Shown here: one piece after another, positions 52,988 to 60,935 of the stretch
How positions within the stretch are numbered: the first letter of the stretch is position 1
Layout of the letters: each line of letters begins with the position of its first letter
NCBI RefSeq assembly: GCF_008629685.1
Contig: NZ_VWSF01000016.1
Location: forward strand, 82,932-146,931
Origin: Adhaeribacter rhizoryzae
GTDB taxonomy: Bacteria > Bacteroidota > Bacteroidia > Cytophagales > Hymenobacteraceae
DNA length: 64,000 nt
Direction of reading: 5' to 3'
Position numbers and translations under genes: made by a program
Notes under the pieces: model-generated
Told to the model about the DNA's origin: nothing
What the model saw: the letters and a program-made list of their open reading frames with translations, nothing else
Databases searched by the model: none

Positions 52988-53202
52988 AGTTCTGATTAAG
53001 TTTGGTTAGGGTATTAGTTGGCATTATGGTTTATGCTTCCGTCTAATTTACTAGCCTAAATAAATTTAGAAAGCTTTTGCTAAAAATAACCGGGTTTGCT
53101 GGTATTAATATAAACCAATAATAAATATATAATTTAAGCGCTCGGCAATATTTGCTGCTTTCGTTTAAAATATCCGAATATTAACTTACAAAAAAGATTG
53201 TT

Positions 53203-54369
53203 ATGCTGCACCTTTTCGTTTTATGCCAATTGTTGTTAAAGTGGATATTTTTGGCCGAACCAACGCCCCGCTTCGAAGCCCAAACCATTGATGCCAATAT
53301 TGCCATTGGCTACGGCCTGGCGCTGGAAGATGTGGACGGCGATGGTAAAACCGATATTTTGCTGGCCGATAAAAAGCAATTTGTGTGGTACCGCAACGGC
53401 GACTGGAAGCGGTTTGTAATGGTAGAAAACTTAACCGAAAGCGATAATGTGTGCCTGGCGGCCCGCGATTTGGATGGTGATGGCAAAGTAGAAGTAGCAG
53501 TAGGTGCCCAGTGGAACCCCGGTGAAACCAGCGACTTAGCTAAATCCGGATCGGTACATTATTTAATTCGCCCGCAAGACCCAACCCAGAAATGGGAAGC
53601 TGTAGCATTGCCCCACGAACCTACGGTACACCGGATGCGCTGGGTTAAATCGGCGGAAGGAACTAATTATTTGGTAGTGTTGCCGCTGCACGGCCGCGGC
53701 AATAAGGGTGGCGAAGGTGCAGGGGTAAAAGTATTGGCCTATAAAATACCGCAGAACCCCCGCAGTTCCTGGGCTACCGTTACGCTGGATGATGCTTTGC
53801 ACATGACGCATAACCTGGACGTGGTAGAAACAAAATCGCCGCAACGCACCGACCTGTATATTGCGAACAAGGAGGGGGTAAGATTAATTTCGAATTTTAA
53901 TGATAAAAAAATTACTGGTAAAGCGGCTCAAATTACCGGGGTAGAGCAGGGCGCCGGCGAGGTGCGGGTAGGTAACCTGGGCAACAACCAAAAGTTTTTA
54001 GCTACCATTGAGCCTATGCACGGTACCACTTTGGCGGTTTCGGTGCTCGGAAAAAATACTACCCGTAAGGTGCTCGACGAAAACCTGAAAGACGGCCACG
54101 GACTAGCTACCGCCGATTTATTGGGCTTAGGCCGCGACCAGGTAGTAGCCGGCTGGCGTGTTCCCAACGCTGAAAATAAAGTAGGTGTTAAGCTTTACGT
54201 TCCTACCGATAAAACCGGTACGCAATGGCAAGCGCATTGGATAGACGATAACGGCATGGCCACCGAAGACCTACGGGTGCAGGACTTAAACGGCGACGGT
54301 AAACCCGATATTATAGCGGCCGGCCGGGCAACTAAAAACTTAAAAATTTACTGGAATAGGTCTAAGTAG
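53203..54369 (+). CDS. Exported FG-GAP/VCBS beta-propeller protein
   Basis: A 388-residue protein with a short hydrophobic N-terminus (LHLFVLCQLLLKWIFLA). Calcium-binding FG-GAP loops appear as DVDGDGKTDILLAD, DLDGDGKVEVAVGA and DLNGDGKPDIIAAG, spread from the N- to the C-terminus, with a YWNRSK terminal strand closing the propeller. Such proteins usually bind carbohydrates or partner proteins rather than catalyse. It is divergent from the PHP gene and close to a low-GC membrane protein gene. Confidence 0.82.
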   Translation: MLHLFVLCQLLLKWIFLAEPTPRFEAQTIDANIAIGYGLALEDVDGDGKTDILLADKKQFVWYRNGDWKRFVMVENLTESDNVCLAARDLDGDGKVEVAVGAQWNPGETSDLAKSGSVHYLIRPQDPTQKWEAVALPHEPTVHRMRWVKSAEGTNYLVVLPLHGRGNKGGEGAGVKVLAYKIPQNPRSSWATVTLDDALHMTHNLDVVETKSPQRTDLYIANKEGVRLISNFNDKKITGKAAQITGVEQGAGEVRVGNLGNNQKFLATIEPMHGTTLAVSVLGKNTTRKVLDENLKDGHGLATADLLGLGRDQVVAGWRVPNAENKVGVKLYVPTDKTGTQWQAHWIDDNGMATEDLRVQDLNGDGKPDIIAAGRATKNLKIYWNRSK

Positions 54370-54422
54370 CTCAGCTAAACATAAGCTACATTAAACTTTA
54401 AAGTAGGATATAACACAAAGGA

Positions 54423-55151
54423 ATGCCATTTACCTTTTCACATCCGGCAATAGTATTACCATTTACATGCTTGCCCCGGCAATGGTTCTCGTTAACCGGA
54501 CTAGTAATTGGCAGCCTGGCTCCTGACTTTGAATATTTTCTGAGAATGCAAGTTAAAAGTGATTACAGTCATACCGTTAGTGGACTTTTTTATTTTGATT
54601 TACCCCTAGGACTCTTTCTTGCTTTCATCTTTCACAATATTGTTAGGAACGCCTTATTTGAAAATTTGCCGACAATCTTAAAATCAAGGTTGATATTGTT
54701 TAAACAGTTTGACTGGAACAAATATTTTAGAGCTAAATGGTTTGTAGTGGCGATTTCAATTTTAATAGGCGCTGCTACCCATTTATTCTGGGACAGTTTC
54801 ACGCATGAGCATGGCTATTTTGCTAGGGTAATTCCTAGCTTAACTGAAACTATTGAGATTTCCGGAAACTACATTCCAATTTTCAAAATATTACAGCATA
54901 CAAGCACTTTGATTGGTGGGTTGATAATTATTGCCTCCCTAATTCATCTACAGGCTAATAAATATGTAGTTGGGCAATTTAATTTCAAGTATTGGGGCCT
55001 CTTTGCGGCTTTTACCTTAACAATTATTGGTTCTAAACTTTTAAGTGGTCTTAACTTTAAGATGTACGGTCACCTAATTGTTACAGGTATTTCGGCTGTG
55101 CTAATTGCTTTAACATTAACGCCACTAATAATCCAGCAGAAAAATAATTAG
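54423..55151 (+). CDS. DUF4184 membrane protein
   Basis: A 242-residue integral membrane protein without cleavable signal. MPFTFSHPAIVLPF and GSLAPDFEYFLRMQ are the DUF4184 hallmarks; THLFWDSFTHEHGYF is the second motif with conserved His and Asp. Four to five membrane helices follow. The His/Asp pattern recalls the YdjM/metal-dependent membrane hydrolase group (DUF457-related). Codon use is more A/T-rich than neighbouring genes, suggesting separate origin. Function is unknown. Confidence 0.82.
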   Translation: MPFTFSHPAIVLPFTCLPRQWFSLTGLVIGSLAPDFEYFLRMQVKSDYSHTVSGLFYFDLPLGLFLAFIFHNIVRNALFENLPTILKSRLILFKQFDWNKYFRAKWFVVAISILIGAATHLFWDSFTHEHGYFARVIPSLTETIEISGNYIPIFKILQHTSTLIGGLIIIASLIHLQANKYVVGQFNFKYWGLFAAFTLTIIGSKLLSGLNFKMYGHLIVTGISAVLIALTLTPLIIQQKNN

Positions 55152-55418
55152 CATTAAATTCAACTGGAAAGTTTTGCTTGGTTGAAGTTAAGATAGCACG
55201 TCGTTGGGGTTATGAGCAAATATTCCTGACAACCATGAAGTACTTATGGGTTGTCATTAAATTTTAACCTGATTTCTGATAATCTTAGATTGTTGACATG
55301 TAAATAGTTGTTTAACTAAGTTTATTAAAGCTGTTAAGCAGCAAATATCCAGGTGCTTAGGCTGTATTAGCGATTGCGAATAATATTTATTTGTTAGGTG
55401 TATTTTTAGTAATATTCA

Positions 55419-55450
55419 TTGTTTATAATTAAGAAAATATAGTATTTTTG
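55419..55450 (+). promoter_or_regulatory. Bacteroidota-type promoter candidate (TTG / TATTTTTG)
   Basis: TATTTTTG (55443-55450) fits the -7 consensus TAnnTTTG; TTG (55419-55421) is 21 bases upstream. The predicted start is near 55457, giving a leader of about 57 bases. Confidence 0.45.
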
Positions 55451-55470
55451 GAAATTGTATAACTAACAAT

Positions 55471-55484
55471 AAGACGATCGTCTT
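55471..55484. promoter_or_regulatory. Perfect 14-bp palindrome AAGACGATCGTCTT, operator candidate
   Basis: The palindrome lies between the predicted transcription start and the ATG at 55514, a typical repressor site. Its symmetry suits a TetR- or LacI-type dimer. No matching regulator gene is in the window. Confidence 0.45.
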
Positions 55485-55513
55485 TTTACAAACATTATCC
55501 ACTCAATTCACCC

Positions 55514-58500
55514 ATGTCAACTTCTAAAATTACCTCGCGGGTATGGCTTTATTTGCTGTGCCTGATCGGGGTTTCTGTGGGCTTATATTCCTGCTTAAGC
55601 TCCAAAGGTACCAGTGCCAGTACTAAAACACCCCGCATCTTAGTTTTTTCTAAAACTGCCGGCTGGAAACACAGTTCTATCCCTAATGGTGTTGCGGCCT
55701 TGCAAAAGCTTGGTCAGGAAAACAATATTCGGGTAGATACCACCAAAAATGCCCGCTATTTTACGCAGGATAGTTTACAGAATTACCAGGCGGTAATATT
55801 TTTAAGTACCACCATGAACGTACTGAATGCCCAGCAGCAGGTAGCCTTTGAGCGTTACATTCAGGCGGGCGGTGGCTTTGTGGGTGTTCATGCCGCTGCC
55901 GATACCGAGTACGAGTGGCCCTGGTACAATAAACTGGTAGGCGCTTATTTCGTGAGCCACCCGCATAACCAAACGGCCACGGTAAATGTGCTGGATAAAA
56001 GCCATCCGGCTACTGCCGGTTTACCCGATAAATGGCAGCGCCTGGACGAGTGGTACAACTACAAATCCATCAACCCCAACATAAAAGTGCTGGCCAACCT
56101 CGACGAATCTACTTACCAGGGCGGCATTAACGGCGAAAAGCACCCGATTATTTGGTACCACGATTACGACGGCGGCCGCTCTTTTTACACCGGCTTAGGC
56201 CATACCGAAGAAAGCTACGTCGACCCGGTATTCCTGGGCCATTTGCTGGGCGGCCTGAAGTACGCGATGGGCGACGGCAAGCCGCTGGATTACCGCAAAT
56301 CTTACGCAGTGTTGGTGCCGGAAGAAAACCGCTTTGTACGTACTACATTGGTTAACGACCTGAACGAGCCGATGGAATTGGCAGTAGCCGCCGATGGCCG
56401 GGTATTTTACGGCGAACGCAACGGAAAATTATCGGTTTACAACCCAACTAACCGTCAGGCCGGGTTGGTGCATCAGTTTCCCGTGGAAACAAAAGAAGGC
56501 TTTGGCTTGCTGGGCTTAACCTTAGATCCGGATTTTAAGCAGAATAATTTTATTTACGTTTTCTATTCGCCCAATAAAGAAAAGTACAAGCACTACATTT
56601 CCCGGTTTGTGGTGAAAGCCGATAATACTTTGGATGTTGCTTCCGAAAAAGTTTTGATTCAGGTTCCGGTTGAAATGGAAGCCAGCGCTCACCACGGCGG
56701 CTCTTTGGCTTTCGATAAAGATAAAAACCTGATTATTGCCACCGGCGACAATACCGTTCCTTTCCAATCGAATGGCCACGCCCCGATTGACGAAATTCCG
56801 GGTCGGATTATTTACGATGCCCAGCGTTCGGCGGGTAACACCAATGATTTACGCGGTAAAATATTACGCATTCACCCGGAAGCCGACGGCTCTTACACCA
56901 TTCCGGCCGGTAATTTATTCCCGAAAGGTACGGCCAACACACGCCCAGAAATTTATACCATGGGCTTGCGCAACCCGTACCGCCTGGCCGTACACCCATC
57001 GGGTAGTATTTATTGGGGCGAAATTGGCCCGGATTCTGGTAAAGACAGCGAGTTACAAGGCCCTAAAGGTTACGACGAGTTTAACCAGGCCAAAAAAGCC
57101 GGTAACTTCGGCTGGCCTTATTTTATCGGCGACACCAAACCTTATAACGATTACGACTTTGCGACTAAAACCGCTGCTGGTCCTTTTAATGCAACTGCCC
57201 CGGTAAATAATTCGCCTAATAACACCGGTTTAAAAAACTTGCCACCGGCCCAAAAAGCCATGATCTGGTACCCGTACGATGTATCGCCGGAGTTTCCGGA
57301 ACTGGGTAATGGTGGACGCAGCGCCATGGCTGGTGAGTTTTATCAATTTAATAAAAACGCTGCCTCGGCGGTTAAATTCCCGGAATATTACGACAAAGGC
57401 TTATTTATTTTCGACTGGATGCGCAACTGGGTAAAAGTAATTCGCTTGGACGAAAACGAGAACTACCAGCGTACCGAAGATTTTCTGGCCTTCACCGGTA
57501 ATTTTAAACGGCCCATAGATTTAGCATTTGGCCAGGATGGGGTGCTATACATGCTGGAATACGGTTCGGTGTACGGGATTGATAACGAAGATGCGCGTCT
57601 GGTTAAGTTTGAGTTTAATCCGGGCAACCGTGCCCCGGTAGCCAAAGCAACCGCTTCCGATTCGATTGGCGTGGCTCCGTTTAAAGTAACTTTCTCCAGC
57701 AAAAAGACTTATGATTTCGACGAAGAAGACAAAGTAACTTACCAGTGGCTGTTCGACGGCAAAACCGTAGGATCTACCCAGGCTAACCCAACATTTACCT
57801 ACGAGAATAATGGCATTTACCAGGCCATTCTGAAAGTAACCGATAAAACCGGCGCGGTTGGTGCCGATACCATTGAAGTAAAAGTAGGTAACTCCTTGCC
57901 GCAGGTAGTTATAAATACTAGCGGCAACCAGACCTTTTACTGGGACAATACCCCCCTGAAATATTCCGTTAAAATTACCGACAAGGAAGACGTAAAAATC
58001 GACCCGAAAAAAGTACAGGTATATTTTGATTACAACGAGCAGCCCACGAAAAACGAAGCCTTGGTAGGCCACCAAATATTGAGCACCCAGGAAACAAATA
58101 CCTTGGGCAAAACCCTGATTGCCGGCAGCGACTGCAAAGCCTGCCATACCCTGGATAAAGTTTCGGTTGGCCCCTCGTTTACGGCGGTTGCACAACGGTA
58201 CAAAGGCGACGGCGGTGCAGTAGAACGGCTGGCCAAGAAAATTATTCAAGGTGGCGGCGGTGTTTGGGGCGAACACGCCATGAGCGCGCACCCGCAGGTT
58301 TCTAACCAGGATGCTTCCGAAATGGTAAAATATATTTTGTCGTTGGCCCAAGCTAAAAAGCAGCGCGCCAATTTGGCCACGCAGGGTACCGTAAACTTTA
58401 CCGAACACGTAGGCAAGCGTCAGCGGGGGCAATATATTTTATTAGCTGCTTATACCGATAAAGGTGGTAAAACGGTTGGCCCTTTAACCAATAGCCAGGT

Positions 58501-58885
58501 AGTAGCCTTGCGCCCGGCCCGCCTGAATGGCTATGAAGCCGATTGGATGAACAATATTGACCGGTGGGGCAACAGCCTGGGTAATGCGCATAACGGATCT
58601 TTCCTGGTGTTTAAAAACGTAGACCTGACGGGAATTAGTAGTTTAACTTACCGTTTGGGTGCCAACGACCGCGACGGGCAGATTGAGGTACACCGGGGTT
58701 CGCCAAGAGGCCCGGTGGTAAGCACTACCGCTTTTACAGCCGCCGAAGCCAAAAATAAACGCCTGGAAGTTACCGGAACGGTTACGCCCACTACTGGTAA
58801 ACACGATTTGTATTTTGTGGTAACCAAAAAAGACGGCCCTAATGATAACCTGGTTAACGTCGGCTCCATTCAGTTTAACAAATAA
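55514..58885 (+). CDS. Exported ThuA-sugar dehydrogenase-PKD-cytochrome c lipoprotein
   Basis: A 1123-residue lipoprotein (signal LYLLCLIGVSVGLYSC, Cys27). Residues 40-250 are an intact ThuA domain: AGWKHSS, GGFVGVHAAADTEYEWPWY, FVSHPHNQ, HPATAGLPDKW and GHTEESY. The glucose/sorbosone dehydrogenase-type propeller (about 270-690) includes MELAVAADGRVFYGERNG, AHHGGSLAFDKDKN and RNPYRLAVHPSG. A PKD domain (710-800) precedes a class I cytochrome c (C874-K-A-C877-H878) and a C-terminal carbohydrate-binding-like sandwich. The likely function is sugar oxidation with electron transfer to haem. ThuA relatives take part in 3-keto-trehalose metabolism, so the ThuA domain may handle the oxidised sugar. 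Its paralogue at 27123 has a broken ThuA domain. Confidence 0.9.
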   Translation: MSTSKITSRVWLYLLCLIGVSVGLYSCLSSKGTSASTKTPRILVFSKTAGWKHSSIPNGVAALQKLGQENNIRVDTTKNARYFTQDSLQNYQAVIFLSTTMNVLNAQQQVAFERYIQAGGGFVGVHAAADTEYEWPWYNKLVGAYFVSHPHNQTATVNVLDKSHPATAGLPDKWQRLDEWYNYKSINPNIKVLANLDESTYQGGINGEKHPIIWYHDYDGGRSFYTGLGHTEESYVDPVFLGHLLGGLKYAMGDGKPLDYRKSYAVLVPEENRFVRTTLVNDLNEPMELAVAADGRVFYGERNGKLSVYNPTNRQAGLVHQFPVETKEGFGLLGLTLDPDFKQNNFIYVFYSPNKEKYKHYISRFVVKADNTLDVASEKVLIQVPVEMEASAHHGGSLAFDKDKNLIIATGDNTVPFQSNGHAPIDEIPGRIIYDAQRSAGNTNDLRGKILRIHPEADGSYTIPAGNLFPKGTANTRPEIYTMGLRNPYRLAVHPSGSIYWGEIGPDSGKDSELQGPKGYDEFNQAKKAGNFGWPYFIGDTKPYNDYDFATKTAAGPFNATAPVNNSPNNTGLKNLPPAQKAMIWYPYDVSPEFPELGNGGRSAMAGEFYQFNKNAASAVKFPEYYDKGLFIFDWMRNWVKVIRLDENENYQRTEDFLAFTGNFKRPIDLAFGQDGVLYMLEYGSVYGIDNEDARLVKFEFNPGNRAPVAKATASDSIGVAPFKVTFSSKKTYDFDEEDKVTYQWLFDGKTVGSTQANPTFTYENNGIYQAILKVTDKTGAVGADTIEVKVGNSLPQVVINTSGNQTFYWDNTPLKYSVKITDKEDVKIDPKKVQVYFDYNEQPTKNEALVGHQILSTQETNTLGKTLIAGSDCKACHTLDKVSVGPSFTAVAQRYKGDGGAVERLAKKIIQGGGGVWGEHAMSAHPQVSNQDASEMVKYILSLAQAKKQRANLATQGTVNFTEHVGKRQRGQYILLAAYTDKGGKTVGPLTNSQVVALRPARLNGYEADWMNNIDRWGNSLGNAHNGSFLVFKNVDLTGISSLTYRLGANDRDGQIEVHRGSPRGPVVSTTAFTAAEAKNKRLEVTGTVTPTTGKHDLYFVVTKKDGPNDNLVNVGSIQFNK

Positions 58886-58908
58886 GGTGCAAGTTTAATC
58901 TATATTCA

Positions 58909-58944
58909 GAAAGCCATAATCTGCCGGGTTATGGCTTTCTTTTA
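58909..58944 (+). terminator. Rho-independent terminator
   Basis: GAAAGCCATAA / TTATGGCTTTC stem with a 9-base loop and a TTTTATTATTT tail, 23 bases after the dehydrogenase stop. It separates this gene from the DUF1080 gene. Confidence 0.88.
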
Positions 58945-58960
58945 TTATTTACAGAATGCT

Positions 58961-58990
58961 TTTTTAGTGCCGCTGAATAGTATAATTTTG
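58961..58990 (+). promoter_or_regulatory. Promoter candidate for the DUF1080 operon
   Basis: TAATTTTG (58983-58990) fits the -7 consensus. A TTTT run at 58961-58964 is at the -33 distance but is a weaker match. It lies between a terminator and the start at 59019, where a promoter is needed. Confidence 0.4.
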
Positions 58991-59018
58991 AATAATTTAT
59001 TAGTTAAAGTTTAATACT

Positions 59019-60908
59019 TTGAAAAAATTAACAGTTTTATTATTTGCTTTTCTGCTGGGTGCCGGCCAGGTACTTTCGGTGCAGGGCCAGGAAAATACCT
59101 TTCCTGCTACTAATATTCCGCTTACCGATTTAAGTGCTTTTAAGCCGGTTACGAACAACTGGAAACTGGTAAGCGATGTTTATTTCGATGCTTTAAAAGC
59201 CGGCAAAACCAAAACCACACCGGGCACCGGCGTGTTGGTAAATAATCCTACCAAAACCGATAAGGGCCATTTATTTACCAATCTGGAGCACGGCGATATT
59301 GAACTGGAGCTTGATTTTATGATGGCGAAAAATTCTAATGCCGGGGTATATTTACAAGGCCGTTACGAAGTACAAATGTTCGATTCGTGGGGCGAACAAA
59401 ACCCTAAGGTAACCGATATGGGTGCCATTTACGAGCGTTGGGACGAAAGCCGGCCTTCCGGACGTAAAGGATTTGAAGGGCACGCGCCGGCCCAGAATGT
59501 AGGCAAAGCACCGGGTTTGTGGCAGCATTACCGCATTGTGTTCCGGGCCCCCCGCTTTAACGCCCAAGGCCAAAAAACCGAAAACGCCCGGTTTATAGAA
59601 ATAATCCTAAATGGTGTTACCCTACACAAAAACGTAGAGGTAAGCGGTCCTACCCGTTCGTCTGCTTTCGACGACGAAAAGCCCTTAGGCCCGCTTATGA
59701 TTCAAGGCGATCACGGCGCCGTAGCTATCCGGAATATTAAATACATTAATTACGGTACCGAACTGGTAACTTTATCGGACCTGAAACTGCAATCTTACGA
59801 AGGCAATATTAAAACCCTGGAAGATTTTAATAAGCTATCGCCAACGGCCGAAATGGATATTGATGTGCTGGCGCATCTGGCCCCCGCCAGCCGCGATAAA
59901 TTTGCCGGCAAAGTAACGGGTACCATAAATATTCCGGTTTCCGGCGAATATTTCTTTAACCTGAACCTGGCCTGGATTCCGATGGATACTAACCCCAATT
60001 ATATTAACGGGGCCGGGGAATTAACCATTGGCAAAGACAAAGTACTTACCGTTAACGGCCGCACGGGCGTAGCTTCGGGCCGGATTAAGCTCGAAAAAGG
60101 CACGCACCCCCTAACGCTTACTTATTTTAAAAGTTCGGCTTACTGGTATGCCCGCAGCAACGATATTACCTTGTCGGTGGGTGGCCCCGGCGTAGCTTAT
60201 ACGGCCTTGCGTACGCCCTTGCGAGCCGAAGAGCCGGTAAGCCCAATTCTGGTAAAAGCGCCGAACGAACCAGTTATGTTAAGAGGCTTTGTAGACCATC
60301 AGGGCCGGAAACGAACCCATGTGATTTCGGTAGGAGAACCTGTGGGAACCAATTATTCTGTAGACCTGCGCCGGGGCGATTTTCTGCAAATCTGGCGGGG
60401 TAACTTTATGGAAGCAACCCCTATGTGGCACGGCCGCGGCGAAACCCAGTTGTCGGTACCAATGGGGAGTGTAATCCAGTTTTCCGGTAAACCATCGCTT
60501 ACCTTTTTAGCCGATGCCAACGCCGCCTGGCCCGATTCTAATGCAAATTATACCTATCAGGGTTACGATGTTAGCAAAGCCGGACGGCCAATATTTAAAT
60601 ACGCCCTGGGTGGTGCCACCGTTCGGGAAGCTTTAGAGCCCGAAGACAATGGCCGGAAATTGGCGCATACTTTTACCGTAAATGCAGGTCAGGAAACAAA
60701 AGAAATCTGGTGCCGCGTAGCCGAAGGCAACGATATTACTAAACTCCCGAATGGCTTGTACGCCATTAATGGCAAACAATATTACATAGAACTTCCCGGC
60801 AAAGTAAAACCAATTATCCGGAGTACTTCCCAAAACACGAAAGAAATGCTGCTGCCAATTAAGGCAAAAAGTAATGCGGGGGTGGTAAAATATTCAATTG
60901 TGTGGTAA
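59019..60908 (+). CDS. DUF1080 and PA14-like exported protein (3-keto-glycoside hydrolase family)
   Basis: A 629-residue exported protein. It begins with a TTG start codon; that frame position opens a clean signal peptide (MKKLTVLLFAFLLGAGQVLS) and no upstream ATG is available. Residues 35-245 form a DUF1080 domain (PF06439): GDIELELDFMMAKNSNAGVYLQGRYEVQMFDSW, LWQHYRIVFRAPRF and GPLMIQGDHGAVAIRNIKY. A PA14-like carbohydrate-binding region (about 265-400, GTINIPVSGEYFFNLNL) follows, and the C-terminus is beta-rich. DUF1080 proteins have been linked to 3-keto-glycoside cleavage, so this enzyme could act on sugars oxidised by the adjacent dehydrogenases. It is co-transcribed with the propeller-cupredoxin gene 27 bases downstream. 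Confidence 0.85.
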   Translation: MKKLTVLLFAFLLGAGQVLSVQGQENTFPATNIPLTDLSAFKPVTNNWKLVSDVYFDALKAGKTKTTPGTGVLVNNPTKTDKGHLFTNLEHGDIELELDFMMAKNSNAGVYLQGRYEVQMFDSWGEQNPKVTDMGAIYERWDESRPSGRKGFEGHAPAQNVGKAPGLWQHYRIVFRAPRFNAQGQKTENARFIEIILNGVTLHKNVEVSGPTRSSAFDDEKPLGPLMIQGDHGAVAIRNIKYINYGTELVTLSDLKLQSYEGNIKTLEDFNKLSPTAEMDIDVLAHLAPASRDKFAGKVTGTINIPVSGEYFFNLNLAWIPMDTNPNYINGAGELTIGKDKVLTVNGRTGVASGRIKLEKGTHPLTLTYFKSSAYWYARSNDITLSVGGPGVAYTALRTPLRAEEPVSPILVKAPNEPVMLRGFVDHQGRKRTHVISVGEPVGTNYSVDLRRGDFLQIWRGNFMEATPMWHGRGETQLSVPMGSVIQFSGKPSLTFLADANAAWPDSNANYTYQGYDVSKAGRPIFKYALGGATVREALEPEDNGRKLAHTFTVNAGQETKEIWCRVAEGNDITKLPNGLYAINGKQYYIELPGKVKPIIRSTSQNTKEMLLPIKAKSNAGVVKYSIVW

Positions 60909-60935
60909 GGGTTTTAAATTTTGGAATACAGTAAC

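Larger units (their letters stand above)
55152..55513. other. Promoter region of the second dehydrogenase
   Basis: No gene is seen in these 362 AT-rich bases. The 3' end holds a promoter candidate (55419-55450) and a 14-bp palindrome (55471-55484) just before the dehydrogenase start. Confidence 0.65.

Noticed and set aside
57545..58432. Long minus-strand open frame (295 codons) inside the dehydrogenase fusion
   Set aside because: It is antisense to PKD and cytochrome domains and has no domain or signal of its own.
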